From a virus: a DNA stretch of 64,000 nucleotides. Both the position numbers and the translations under genes were made by a program. The DNA lies in the IMG/VR virus record IMGVR_UViG_3300028654_000001, positions 372,001 to 436,000 of that record. One strand, 5' to 3'. Under the pieces are notes generated by a model, which was given only the letters and a program-made list of their open reading frames with translations, ran no database searches and had not been told where the DNA came from. Below, one piece after another: positions 8,072 through 16,993 of the stretch; the first letter of the stretch is position 1; each line of letters begins with the position of its first letter.

Positions 8072-8121
8072 CTCACCCTACTCTTTCAAAAAAAAGTTTC
8101 GCGAAGAGGGTCAGAGATCAG

Positions 8122-8721
8122 CTACCTTTTGAAGAATGAGGTCTTTACTCCGGTAGATGGATTAACCGAAACCTTTGAAACCACATCGTAAGTAAAGGAC
8201 ACTGCCTGATCGTAAGCCCGGTAGGTAATAATAAGTCTCCATAAACCAAGAACACTAGGGAAGAATCGGATGTTGTAGAAGCCATCCGCTATCTCAGTCC
8301 AGTAGATCTTACCAGCAACGATCCTAATATCGTTAATCCCTACTCCGGACACCAAAGGCCAAGTAACCTCATCACTGTTGCAAAACACCTTGAGTTGAAG
8401 GTCTAATACAGGTACTTCAACTACTCTTGTTCTCCCGTCAGCCAAAAACAGGTCGACGTTATCGAGAACCATCTTGCCAGCGGTAACTATTCGAGTTGGC
8501 GCTTGATATCGAATCGGAGCCTCGTAACCACCTAACTCAACCGTAGCTGCAGCAGATAGTGTTGAGGACCCTGTTAGGTGTGCCGAAAAGTTGTAGACAA
8601 GCCTTGCCCCTAATGATGAACCACCATTCAAGTGGGCACGAGCCGAACGACTGACCCCCATAACCTGAGTCATCGAGGAACCACCCGACAGATTAGCTGC
8701 AATATCAACAGGATTGGACAC
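8122..8721 (-). CDS. Virion surface protein with Gly/Ser repeats and Ig-like module
   Basis: This 199-residue protein has an N-terminal part with three short repeats (LSGGSSM, LNGGSSL, LTGSSTL) separated by about 20 residues, as seen in fibre-like phage proteins. From about residue 85 it carries a beta-rich module homologous in pattern to the 7673-8071 protein (LVSGVGINDIRI, GLWRLIITYR). The repeats may form an extended shaft. It is an operon member, and a tail or fibre role is inferred. Confidence 0.7.
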   Translation of the reverse strand: MSNPVDIAANLSGGSSMTQVMGVSRSARAHLNGGSSLGARLVYNFSAHLTGSSTLSAAATVELGGYEAPIRYQAPTRIVTAGKMVLDNVDLFLADGRTRVVEVPVLDLQLKVFCNSDEVTWPLVSGVGINDIRIVAGKIYWTEIADGFYNIRFFPSVLGLWRLIITYRAYDQAVSFTYDVVSKVSVNPSTGVKTSFFKR

Positions 8722-8770
8722 TTTACCTGACCCCCATTTCGGGTTACGAGTTCGAACAAGTAACTCAGGA

Positions 8771-9190
8771 TCAGACTTCGGCCATCACCAGCGCACCCAT
8801 TGCAAACGAAACCTGGTCACCAGCGTTAATAACTTTGGGGGTAACAAGGGGTCCTTGATAAAGCATGTTACCAGCCGCCACGAGGTCACAGATCCCAACC
8901 CAACCAATGGCTGTTGACCCATAACCTGCTGTAGAGACTTCCCAGGTGATCGCTATTGAGTTAGCTACTGAGTTCCCAACTCCGATAGTTGCCCAAGTGA
9001 TTGGTTGACGAACATAATCCGTAACCCCAGCTCCTGTAGGGACCTCACCAAGAAATGACCCTGATACAGTCGGGTCTGAAGTTAACAGAGCGGCAAAGAC
9101 TGTAGTTGGCCAAGAATAAGCAAGCTCAGAGTTGTGCTTGAGAGCTTGGTCTAAAACCCTGCCAGCAAGGAATGTAGTTTTTGCGGCCAT
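8771..9190 (-). CDS. Phage tail fibre-like protein
   Basis: This 139-residue protein matches a common phage tail-fibre-associated pattern. It starts MAAKTTFLAGRVLDQALKHN, then has a Pro/Thr-rich A-A-L-L-T-S-D-P segment, a Gly-rich Y-x-R-Q-P-I-T-W segment, a G-x-x-G-I-C-D segment with an N-M-L-Y-Q-G-P-L strand, and a C-terminal G-D-x-V-S-F-A-x-G-A-L. I recognise the pattern from many tailed phages where it is annotated as tail fibre or related. The position within the fibre block agrees. Confidence 0.7.
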   Translation of the reverse strand: MAAKTTFLAGRVLDQALKHNSELAYSWPTTVFAALLTSDPTVSGSFLGEVPTGAGVTDYVRQPITWATIGVGNSVANSIAITWEVSTAGYGSTAIGWVGICDLVAAGNMLYQGPLVTPKVINAGDQVSFAMGALVMAEV

Positions 9191-9276
9191 CGTGGTGTCT
9201 CCTGTCCCTTCTTCGAGGTGGTCTTCAGTACTGACCCATCAAACCCCACCCCATCAATGGATTGTTAGAGTAGTGG

Positions 9277-9561
9277 TTAGGCTGCCTGAGACACCCCAGG
9301 GATCACTGGTTTGATGAACTTAGCCATCACAAACACCGGACGATCCTTCTTCCGAGAGTTGCAATACTTGCAACAGGAGATCACATTGTCCTGCGTATTA
9401 GAACCACCTAGCTTAATGGAAACCAGATGATCAAATGTCTCTTTCTGATTAGAGGCATACTGAGCTGTAGTCAGAGGCTTTCGACAAGCATTACACACAG
9501 GATAGAGACCATCAGGGCGACTGCTATCCTTGTGAAGGTCAGTTGTTTGGTTTTTGGCCAC
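9277..9561 (-). CDS. HNH endonuclease
   Basis: This 94-residue protein shows a compact HNH (His-Asn-His) nuclease: C23-x-x-C26 (PVCNACRKP), the D44-H45 catalytic pair in TFDHLVSIKLGG, N59 in DNVISCC, and the C64-x-x-C67 zinc knuckle ending in CNSRKK. Free-standing HNH genes between structural genes are typical phage selfish nucleases; some act in packaging. Both flanking genes belong to the fibre block. Target specificity is unknown. Confidence 0.85.
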   Translation of the reverse strand: MAKNQTTDLHKDSSRPDGLYPVCNACRKPLTTAQYASNQKETFDHLVSIKLGGSNTQDNVISCCKYCNSRKKDRPVFVMAKFIKPVIPGVSQAA

Positions 9562-9603
9562 ATTTGATGCAAGTCCTCAGGGCTGTCATACGAAAGCCCC
9601 TAA

Positions 9604-9858
9604 TTATCCTTGCATATGGCACACGCTCTTGAGACTTTTTATATTATTTGCGTAGGGCTGAGCTGGAACCTTTGAGGTGTTATTGAACCACCCGGCCTTC
9701 AGCTCATCTACGTTGGCAATGGAGGTATCGAAGACAAAGAAGACTCGGTTGTTGTCCCTGTCAGTCCGGAGCATCTCCACGCCCGCCGTCTGAAGATATG
9801 CCGCGAAGTACAGGTCAGGAGTTCGAAACTCCTTCGTGCCGTTTACCTTGGTTGTCAT
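9604..9858 (-). CDS. DUF5659-like small protein
   Basis: This 84-residue protein has the pattern F-R-T-P-D-L-Y-F-A-A-Y-L, then R-x-x-N-R-V-F-F-V-F-D and a C-terminal Y-x-N-N-I-K-S-L-K. It resembles the DUF5659 family found in tailed phages and mobile DNA. Function is not known. It sits between the HNH gene and a structural gene. Confidence 0.6.
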   Translation of the reverse strand: MTTKVNGTKEFRTPDLYFAAYLQTAGVEMLRTDRDNNRVFFVFDTSIANVDELKAGWFNNTSKVPAQPYANNIKSLKSVCHMQG

Positions 9859-9929
9859 TCAGTCCTCATCTAATCTGGGTATAATTTCAGTTGTAAAGTG
9901 TGTGATCTGGGTTTGGTTCTACATCTAAG

Positions 9930-9954
9930 CGGCCCCCCTAGAGTAAGGGGGCCG
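9930..9954 (-). terminator. GC-rich hairpin after structural gene
   Basis: An 8-bp perfect inverted repeat (CGGCCCCC and GGGGGCCG) with a nine-base loop lies between the stop of the gene at 9972-10796 and the start of the gene at 9604-9858. There is no U-tract on the minus strand. It is probably a transcription terminator or attenuation/processing hairpin, and could shield the mRNA end. Confidence 0.5.
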
Positions 9955-9971
9955 AGAGGTAATAAATTGAA

Positions 9972-10796
9972 TCAGAGAGCAAAAGATGGGGACAATAAGT
10001 CATTGACCCTAACTCTGGCTGCCGTCTTCCCGGTAGCAATGGCCCCATGCGTATTTGAAGTTGTTGGACCCAGAACTACGGGAGCTGGGATTACAATCTG
10101 AGTGTCGGTAATGGTTCCACCACCGGCAAGAATCTGCTCCTGAGTAATTCTTTTTGCCCCTTGTCCACTGAGGATTACGGTTGTCTCATACAACCCGTAA
10201 CCTAAGAGACCCCCACTAGCCCCATTCAGAGTAAGAGCACCGCCGATTATGGAACTGCTTGTGATGATAGGAGTCTTCACCGTGAACTGAGTTGACCCGT
10301 CATCATCCAAGCACACGATGGCTTGACCACTTGTGATGGCTGGGAACCTACGGGGATCCGGATTGAACCCACCATTGACCGGGTTGGTCGCTGTATAAGG
10401 TGATAGGTAACCATGGATGTTACCATTGAGGAAGCTCTTCTTGACGACATCAGTCTCCACGAAGTGGTAGGCCAAGAGAGCTTGGAGTGCTGTCACCTGG
10501 GCACTTGAGGTACCGCCACCGGTTACCGTCTTAATCTGGGTAGCCGAGATGTTGTAGTTGCTCAGAGTGATAGCACCACCTGTATAGACAGGAACCGTAG
10601 CTGCAATCAAAGCAGCAGCGGATCCGCTGAGGCCTTGAGCAGTAATATATGTCTGAATCGCAGCCGAATTAGGAGGAGAGAGATACCTATCCTGTCCTTT
10701 CGGGGACTCAGTTGATGCATTGGCAATGGACTTAGGCTCCACGTCCGCAATGAAGATGGCTTTTTCGAGATCCCGACGAATGACTGCGATGAACAT
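9972..10796 (-). CDS. Virion structural protein with repeat module
   Basis: This 274-residue protein starts at the ATG at 10796, seven bases after a perfect AGGAGG ribosome binding site. A longer frame to 10850 would overlap the upstream gene. The protein is rich in Ser, Thr, Ala and Gly. Its C-terminal roughly 60 residues share the pattern TxVI-x-G-x-G-A, TQ-x-QIL-A-G-G, I-T-D-T-x-I-V with the C-terminus of the gene at 11189-12124. A surface or fibre role is inferred. Confidence 0.75.
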   Translation of the reverse strand: MFIAVIRRDLEKAIFIADVEPKSIANASTESPKGQDRYLSPPNSAAIQTYITAQGLSGSAAALIAATVPVYTGGAITLSNYNISATQIKTVTGGGTSSAQVTALQALLAYHFVETDVVKKSFLNGNIHGYLSPYTATNPVNGGFNPDPRRFPAITSGQAIVCLDDDGSTQFTVKTPIITSSSIIGGALTLNGASGGLLGYGLYETTVILSGQGAKRITQEQILAGGGTITDTQIVIPAPVVLGPTTSNTHGAIATGKTAARVRVNDLLSPSFAL

Positions 10797-10815
10797 AAAA
10801 GTGTCCTCCTGAGAA

Positions 10816-11202
10816 CTATGCGGACTGTAACTTGCCTCTTGCTTGATCAATTCTCAAAAACCGAAGAATCTGACCATAATGTGTGTAAAAATCGGATACA
10901 GCCTGTCCGAAAACCAGTTGATTGGACAGGCGAACAAACTTTGCACGCCTAAGGATCAGCTCTAACCGGCGCAATTGCTTTTGATAGATACTAGCTCGTT
11001 CGAGCTTTTTGAGCTCTCCCTCGTTAGCCTTCATAGTCTCAAAGCGCCGGTTCATGTCTCTTAGTAGCTCTTGAGTTTGAATCTGAAAGAAGAGGTTCTT
11101 AGGTCTCCAAACATTATCCAACTTCTGGAAAGCATCAACTTCCCTATCTAGAACTTGGATTAAGTTTGGTTGACCCTCCACCTTAGGCTCACGATACGTC
11201 AA
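10816..11202 (-). CDS. Hypothetical helical protein
   Basis: This 128-residue protein is highly charged and helical. Residues 25-90 form a probable coiled coil (many Arg, Lys, Glu and Leu). A C-terminal segment Y-G-Q-I-L-R-F-L-R-I-D-Q-A follows. It overlaps the gene upstream by 14 bp and precedes the well-marked ribosome binding site of the next gene. It could be a chaperone or scaffold for the neighbouring structural proteins. No family is recognised. Confidence 0.65.
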   Translation of the reverse strand: MTYREPKVEGQPNLIQVLDREVDAFQKLDNVWRPKNLFFQIQTQELLRDMNRRFETMKANEGELKKLERASIYQKQLRRLELILRRAKFVRLSNQLVFGQAVSDFYTHYGQILRFLRIDQARGKLQSA

Positions 11203-12124
11203 CTACTGGGGTAGACGTCAGAGTGTTAGCTGTGACTGCCACATGGGAGTTGGTTGTTACCACACCAGGGATCAAGGAAGCCTTGACCACAATCAAAGTG
11301 TCTGTTATGGACCCACCAGCTACACCAAGGATCTGAGCTTGGGTAAGGGTGACTGCACCAGTTCCAGTGATGATTACCGAAGTGGTATCTGGAGCTAGCG
11401 AGCGGAGACCAGTGCCAGCAATGTGCAGGTCAGTAGAGAGAGTGGCTGCCGAGACGGTGGGGGTAGTATTTGCAGCGGTGATCGCATGAGAGACCGTCTG
11501 GTTGTCAGCCGTCAATGAAACAGTGCTTGTGCCAGCTACGATACCAGCAGGAAGAAGAGCTTCCGGAATCACAACCGAAGTTGTTGGATGAGCTCCCACC
11601 GAACCACCGTGAGCCGCGATATAGGCAAACGTGTAAGTCACTGTGGTTGACCCAACAATATTAACCGTGCTGATGTCAGGAGACAAGGAGTCTAGGTTGG
11701 TCCCAGTGATCGTCAGATGATAAGTACTCCCAGAATCAACCACCGCTGAGGTGATCGCAGGGGCAGTGACATCAGCCGGAGTGAACGAGGTCACCGTAAT
11801 GAGGGGGGACGGGGCCTTATGGGACAACCCGTAGATGGTGCCTCGGTCTTGACTGATAAGAACCCTGTCCGATTCTGCAACGTCAATGTACCCTGGGATG
11901 CTATTGCCACTCCCGATTTTCCAGAATGGGATGTAACACTTCTGCTTCAGGTTATTCACGTCTGAGGCCACGCTTTTATCGGAACCCCCGAGTGAATTAC
12001 CATCTCTTTGGTACTTGTTTTTGTCACCAACTCCACGTTTCGCTGTCTTGTTCGGGAGTCCGTCATCAATATCATTGATAAGGATGCCACCTGTAGAAAC
12101 TTGTGTATGAGCTAACCTTAGCAT
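11189..12124 (-). CDS. Virion protein with two TIG/Ig-like modules
   Basis: This 311-residue protein has an N-terminal part of about 110 residues with basic and Gly-rich sequence, then two beta-rich modules. They begin near residue 120 (ITSAVVDSGSTYHLTITGTNLDSL) and near residue 225 (VSAATLSTDLHIAGTGLRSL). Both keep a repeating Gly-Thr-x-Leu pattern typical of IPT/TIG folds found on phage surfaces. It is the first minus-strand gene after the divergent gap at 12125-12455. Confidence 0.75.
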   Translation of the reverse strand: MLRLAHTQVSTGGILINDIDDGLPNKTAKRGVGDKNKYQRDGNSLGGSDKSVASDVNNLKQKCYIPFWKIGSGNSIPGYIDVAESDRVLISQDRGTIYGLSHKAPSPLITVTSFTPADVTAPAITSAVVDSGSTYHLTITGTNLDSLSPDISTVNIVGSTTVTYTFAYIAAHGGSVGAHPTTSVVIPEALLPAGIVAGTSTVSLTADNQTVSHAITAANTTPTVSAATLSTDLHIAGTGLRSLAPDTTSVIITGTGAVTLTQAQILGVAGGSITDTLIVVKASLIPGVVTTNSHVAVTANTLTSTPVVDVS

Positions 12125-12455
12125 CTTGAGACTCCTAATAGTGTCTTGGGTATTCGACCAGACTCCGGTGAACAGGGTTCACTGGAACAAGGGGTATAAG
12201 AAGATCAACCGGGGATACTCATCCTAGACCCCGTGGACCCCCCACAGGGCCACGCATCTAATATCAATTAAACCAAAAGTGGTGGTTTGAGAGGCTGTTG
12301 TGTTAGTGACCCTGAGAGGTGTTGTTGCTCTTCACCCAAGGATTGCTAGTTAGTTGATATGACTATTACCAATGTTAGACGGGGACACTGAATTTATAAG
12401 TACTTCTACGAATAGAGGTGTAATTAGAAACGGGCACAAGTACTAGGCTAAGAAT
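12125..12455. promoter_or_regulatory. Divergent intergenic region (about 330 bp)
   Basis: The gap lies between the minus-strand gene at 12124 and the plus-strand gene at 12456, the main strand switch in the window. Promoters for both directions should lie here. AT-rich stretches are visible near 12260 and 12390 to 12430, including TTTATAAG and TTGATA, but no pair with both good boxes and spacing is convincing. I see no ORF, hairpin or tRNA. Confidence 0.4.
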
Positions 12456-15400
12456 ATGACTATCGCTGGTATCAAAGTTCTCATAGTTGGAAAACAATTC
12501 GAACTCCCATATGACGTTGTTAATCTAGAGGGTACAGCACACCTACTCGAAACAATTGCCACTTTTAGGCCGGACGTTATAGTCACCTCAGACTACATAC
12601 CTGGATCTCTTACTATGGCTTGTTACGATCTCAGGAAGAGGTGGATCCATATACCCCCTGATGTATCAAATAAAGAACTTTGCGCAAATATTGAGAGTTG
12701 CTACTCTTTCAACATTTGGACAGAGCAGGAGTTTTCAAAAGACCACCCTATGGTCTCGGTCTACACCCCAACCCATGACACTGGAGATTACCTGCAAGAT
12801 ACCTTTCAGTCACTAAGAAGTCAGACCTATGTGAACTGGGAATGGATCGTTGTAGACGACCAATCCTCTGACAAGACCTGGGCTAGACTTCAAGAATTTG
12901 CAGCTCAGGATTACCGGATTAGACCTTTTCAAAGTGGAATACACCTAGGAAAGATCGGAGCTCTCAAAGATCTGACAACCAGACTGTGCAGGGGGAAGTA
13001 CTTAGTTGAGTTAGATCATGACGACATGCTTACGGAAACCGCTCTTGAAGAGGTGAAAAACACCTTCGAGGCCAACCCAGATGTTGGCATGGTCTACACA
13101 AATAGCGCATCATTCTATGAGAACGGGTCCCCTCAACGCTTTAATGGATCCCCTTGGGATGCTCCTGATAGGTATCGTGAAGTCGAGTACCACGGACGAA
13201 AGTATTTAGAGTGCAGCAATCCAAATATTTATGACCGCTTTGGACCTCACTTCACTCAAGTGTTCGGCTGGTTCCTCACGGTAGGCCCTCATCACATCAG
13301 AGCCTTTCGTGCAGAGACCTTTCGTCAACTAGGAGGCTACAACCCAGAGCTCCCCATCGCCGATGATTGGGACCTGTATGCTAGGTTCTTCCTGGAATCC
13401 AAGTGCTTTCACTTGGATAAGCTCCTGTACTTGTACCGATATCGAGACGGATTTGGAAATGTAACGTTCCAACGTCTCCAGTCTATCCAGGATCATTTAG
13501 CCCTAGGCCGAAACCACTATATGGATAAGTTCAAGAATAAGAACGATGAGTTACTAGCTAATCACCCACCCATGGTTCCTAATCCTATCTCAACAAGTGT
13601 TGGAGAGAAGAGCACGTCTGCTGATCTATCCTTCGTTGTCCTTGATGCCACGGGAAGCCAGAATGCCATTGATTGCTTGAAAAGCTTGAGATATTATGCC
13701 CCTGATGCGGAGATCATACTTGTTGAGAACGGTTGTAGGTCAAAAGCTAGCAATGAGGCCAACATAGTTCTTGAGAGTTCTCACAATCTGGGTTTTGGCG
13801 GGGGGTGCAACCTAGGAGCCTGTGCGGCCAATCGTCCGTATCTGTGCTTCATTAATGATGACGCGGTACTCGTGGACACAGTGACCGTCCCGAAGCTTCT
13901 AGACGCTGCCAAGAAAAACTCCATAGCTGGGAGCTACTCGGACAGAGCAAAGCCCCCCCAAGGTGACTGGTCCCATGACTCAGTCCCAAAGGATGACAAG
14001 GCCCTGCCCATGGTAGCCGGGCTCTGCATGGTATTGTCCAAGAGCCTGTTTGACTCCCTAGGTGGTTTTGACCCAAGGTTCATGACGTGGGAAGACGACG
14101 ACTTTTGTGTTAGGGCTGGACGCCTTGGGGTGACCAGCGTGGCTGTAGGAGGGGCCTTCGTACACCACAAGGGCCACCGGACCTTCGAAACTATGAAGTT
14201 GGACCATGTAGCAGTCGAAGCTGAGAACCAGAGACTCTTCAGAGTGAAACACCAGAAGATCAAGGTCATCGCCATTGCCAAGAATGAGGAAAATTGCATT
14301 GTCGAGTTCTTCAAGCAGTTCGAGTCAATCACGAGTAGTTGGTACATGCTTGACACGGGGTCGACGGATAGGACTGTTGAATTAGCCAAGTCTATTGGAG
14401 TAGAGGTAGTCAAAGGTCCATTCACAGACTTTGCAACTACTCGTAACCAAGCTTTGAAGCTATTTGACTCAGAAAATAGCTGGGTCATCATGCTCGACCC
14501 CGACGAACGTTTGGACAAGCGCACCATTGAAGCTATCCCCGAGCTGATCTTCAACAGGCGTATCGTCTCACAGAGCGTATTTGATACCTATCTTGCTCCT
14601 TTGACTGCTGTCTATCCGGATGGGAATAGGAAAGAGTTCGTGGCCAAGCCCTTCCTGTTCAAGAACAACCCTACTTCTAGATGGGTCTTCAAAGTTCATG
14701 AGAAGTGGATCACTAAGGATCATTGCTCGAACTATGGTCAGTGCGCGATAGTCACCAATGCACTCATCGAGCATAGGATTGAGTTTCACACGGGCAAGCA
14801 TCGTGATGGAGCTGAAGGATTGTACTCCAGGTTGATGTCAGAAGAGCCCTACTTTCAAGACTTGGACTACAAGACCCGGATGCGCGAGGAGTTCCCAATA
14901 CTTGACTATGACCGCACTGAGGATCCACGAATAACCAAGATACAAGCAGGGCCCTTAGTCAGCGTAGTGATCCCTACTTACAAGCGAACAGACCTCTTGA
15001 GGAAAGCAGTACTATCCGCTCTGACTCAATCCTACAAGACTCTGGAAGTCATCATTGTTGGAGATCACTGTCCAGAACTGGATTCAGCTGCATTCGGAGA
15101 ATGGCCCTACTCAGAAGAACCTCGAGTTAGAGTTGTCAACTTGGCAAAGAATTACGGAGCTGGTGGTGCAGAGCCTAGAAACGTAGCAATCAATCTAGCC
15201 GCTGGGCCCTACATCGCCTATTTGGACGATGACAACACCTGGGCAAAGGACCACGTGAGCAACTTACTGACTACCATCTTGGCTGAGAACAGTATCTGGG
15301 GTTGGTCGTCGATGATGGTGAACGGGATTGATATGGTGTTTGACCGATTAGAGAAAGGCAAGATCGATACCTCGTGTGTCATTCACCACAAGAGTCTCAT

Positions 15401-16217
15401 ACTAAAACACGGTGGGTGGAAGCCCCGAACCGAAGCGAACTACTGGCATGACTACGAGCTGTTCTCACGTTGGAGAGAGGAGCCTCAAACGGTAACCAGG
15501 TACCCGTCAGTTAACTATAATGCTAGTGCTTCGGGCCAAGGAGCTTTTCTGGCTAGTCTGACCTCTTCAGATCGAGTCACCGACATCCCATTTGAACCCC
15601 TAACTTCCATACCATCAGAACCAAACCTCTTGACCATTGGTATTCTCAGTTTGGAGTTCCGAGCTGAAATGCTAAATAAGTTGCTACAAGAGCTAGAGAG
15701 TCAAAGAAGTGCCCTCCCCTTTCCTGACTCAGTAAGAATCGTAAAAGTGGATACTAGAGAGGCCACTGTTGGTGAAAAACGACAGAAGATCATAAATGAA
15801 TGCAGTACTGAGTATCTATGCTTCGTAGATGACAATGACATGATTGAGCACAATTACCTAAGCTCAATCCTACGAGCTCTCAAAGACAATCCAGACTGTG
15901 TAACCTTCAAAGGCATAATCACCACGGACAGTAAGAACCCAGAGCTATTCCGCTTATCCTTGCATTACTCAATAGGGGCTTGGTCCAAAGATGTTCAGGG
16001 AACTCACATGCGAACCCCCAATCATCTATGTCCAATGAAGGTTAAGTTAATGAGGAGAGTGGCTTATCAGGACATCACTTCATATGAGGATGCTCTCTGG
16101 GGTATGTGGATCTACCCACTATTACACAGCCAGTGTCACATTGACGAAGTTCTTTACCACTACCAGTACAGCCCAACTGGGTCTGAAGCAGCTAAGAAAG
16201 CACCAAAGCTCATGTGA
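12456..16217 (+). CDS. Five-module GT-A glycosyltransferase (family 2-like)
   Basis: This 1253-residue protein has five tandem GT-A-like domains, each with a nucleotide-binding beta strand and an Asp-rich sugar-nucleotide/metal motif. Module 1 is 98-340 (MVSVYTPTHD, ELDHDD at 185-190). Module 2 is 391-598 (INDDA at 466-470, plus EDDDF). Module 3 is 601-790 (AIAKNEENC, LDPDER at 680-685). Module 4 is 833-1010 (VSVVIPTYKR, LDDDN at 923-927). Module 5 is 1056-1250 (FVDDND at 1123-1128). An N-terminal segment 1-95 resembles a short Rossmann-like fold. It probably transfers sugars to virion, host-surface or nucleic-acid acceptors; the substrate is not identifiable. Confidence 0.85.
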   Translation: MTIAGIKVLIVGKQFELPYDVVNLEGTAHLLETIATFRPDVIVTSDYIPGSLTMACYDLRKRWIHIPPDVSNKELCANIESCYSFNIWTEQEFSKDHPMVSVYTPTHDTGDYLQDTFQSLRSQTYVNWEWIVVDDQSSDKTWARLQEFAAQDYRIRPFQSGIHLGKIGALKDLTTRLCRGKYLVELDHDDMLTETALEEVKNTFEANPDVGMVYTNSASFYENGSPQRFNGSPWDAPDRYREVEYHGRKYLECSNPNIYDRFGPHFTQVFGWFLTVGPHHIRAFRAETFRQLGGYNPELPIADDWDLYARFFLESKCFHLDKLLYLYRYRDGFGNVTFQRLQSIQDHLALGRNHYMDKFKNKNDELLANHPPMVPNPISTSVGEKSTSADLSFVVLDATGSQNAIDCLKSLRYYAPDAEIILVENGCRSKASNEANIVLESSHNLGFGGGCNLGACAANRPYLCFINDDAVLVDTVTVPKLLDAAKKNSIAGSYSDRAKPPQGDWSHDSVPKDDKALPMVAGLCMVLSKSLFDSLGGFDPRFMTWEDDDFCVRAGRLGVTSVAVGGAFVHHKGHRTFETMKLDHVAVEAENQRLFRVKHQKIKVIAIAKNEENCIVEFFKQFESITSSWYMLDTGSTDRTVELAKSIGVEVVKGPFTDFATTRNQALKLFDSENSWVIMLDPDERLDKRTIEAIPELIFNRRIVSQSVFDTYLAPLTAVYPDGNRKEFVAKPFLFKNNPTSRWVFKVHEKWITKDHCSNYGQCAIVTNALIEHRIEFHTGKHRDGAEGLYSRLMSEEPYFQDLDYKTRMREEFPILDYDRTEDPRITKIQAGPLVSVVIPTYKRTDLLRKAVLSALTQSYKTLEVIIVGDHCPELDSAAFGEWPYSEEPRVRVVNLAKNYGAGGAEPRNVAINLAAGPYIAYLDDDNTWAKDHVSNLLTTILAENSIWGWSSMMVNGIDMVFDRLEKGKIDTSCVIHHKSLILKHGGWKPRTEANYWHDYELFSRWREEPQTVTRYPSVNYNASASGQGAFLASLTSSDRVTDIPFEPLTSIPSEPNLLTIGILSLEFRAEMLNKLLQELESQRSALPFPDSVRIVKVDTREATVGEKRQKIINECSTEYLCFVDDNDMIEHNYLSSILRALKDNPDCVTFKGIITTDSKNPELFRLSLHYSIGAWSKDVQGTHMRTPNHLCPMKVKLMRRVAYQDITSYEDALWGMWIYPLLHSQCHIDEVLYHYQYSPTGSEAAKKAPKLM

Positions 16218-16280
16218 GAACCAACGGAGGCACCTTCAGGTAATGAACACGTAATGTTTTTGGCTCAACATGACCCGAAA

Positions 16281-16322
16281 ACAGCAATCGAGTGTATCTA
16301 TATGAGTACACTCGATTGCTGT
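16281..16322 (-). terminator. Strong inverted repeat between convergent genes
   Basis: A perfect 16-bp inverted repeat (ACAGCAATCGAGTGTA, then TACACTCGATTGCTGT after a 10-base loop) separates the plus-strand glycosyltransferase from the minus-strand lipoprotein gene. In the minus direction the stem is followed by TTT before CGGG, as in an intrinsic terminator. Both converging transcripts could end here. Confidence 0.7.
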
Positions 16323-16337
16323 AAAACCATTTCACTT

Positions 16338-16991
16338 TTATCGCCAACGACCACCAGCACATGCAAAGGCGAACGCATAAGCGGAAGCCCATGCACATGC
16401 ATCAGCCTCAGCCCAAACGCAAATGGGATTAGCATTACCAATCACACATTGATTGCCATTTATAATAGCAATGATTCCTGGAACACACGCTTGTACTTTT
16501 ACCGACGCACATGCCTGGAAAGAAGCCCAAGCCGCAGCTTCCACGCAAAATGCACCCCAACCACCAGGAAAGATTACACCACCAGCTCCGCACACTACAC
16601 CACCGGCTCCAGCTGCACAAGCAGCAAGACCTGCTTGGAAGCCCGCCTGAGCACCTTGTACAGCGGCTTGTGGTGGAACATCAGGACAGTTGGGCCAACA
16701 CCCCAACGGACACCCAAGGCCAGCATTAGCCCAGGGTACGTTTGGATCTTGTTGTCCGCATGCTTCGGTGCAAACCCCGCTAGTACCTCCTATATCTGAA
16801 GTTCCTCCTGTATTTGAAGTTCCTCCTGTATTTGAAGTACCTCCTGCAGTACTTAGGTTACTTCTGGTACCACCAGAAGCTATACTGTTGCCACCAGAAC
16901 CCTGCATTGATGCCTGAGCTGTAGCTACAAGTTCTAAAGGGCTGGTGTTTGAGCATGCACACGACAACAAGAGTAGACTAAAGTATTTCAT
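16338..16991 (-). CDS. Predicted lipoprotein, Cys-rich with GGTS repeats
   Basis: This 217-residue protein begins with a signal peptide and a lipobox (MKYFSLLLLSC, Cys11). Residues 30-72 form a Gly/Ser/Thr-rich linker with repeated GGTSNT and GGTS units. A mature region follows with about 15 Cys residues and an Ala/Gly-rich segment. Such Cys-rich, GGTS-linked lipoproteins are common in Myxococcota. It would sit on a membrane of the infected host, perhaps blocking superinfection or altering the surface. It is not a standard phage gene and looks acquired. A strong hairpin follows it. Confidence 0.7.
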   Translation of the reverse strand: MKYFSLLLLSCACSNTSPLELVATAQASMQGSGGNSIASGGTRSNLSTAGGTSNTGGTSNTGGTSDIGGTSGVCTEACGQQDPNVPWANAGLGCPLGCWPNCPDVPPQAAVQGAQAGFQAGLAACAAGAGGVVCGAGGVIFPGGWGAFCVEAAAWASFQACASVKVQACVPGIIAIINGNQCVIGNANPICVWAEADACAWASAYAFAFACAGGRWR

Positions 16992-16993
16992 AA

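Noticed and set aside
12260-12430. Strong promoter pair in the divergent gap
   Set aside because: TTGATA and TTTATAAG occur but with wrong spacing and weak partners; I list the region only as likely regulatory.
16254-16917. Plus-strand open frames opposite the lipoprotein gene
   Set aside because: The minus-strand frame has a lipobox and a clear signal peptide; the plus frames are rich in shadow-type Thr/Pro/His and have no motif.
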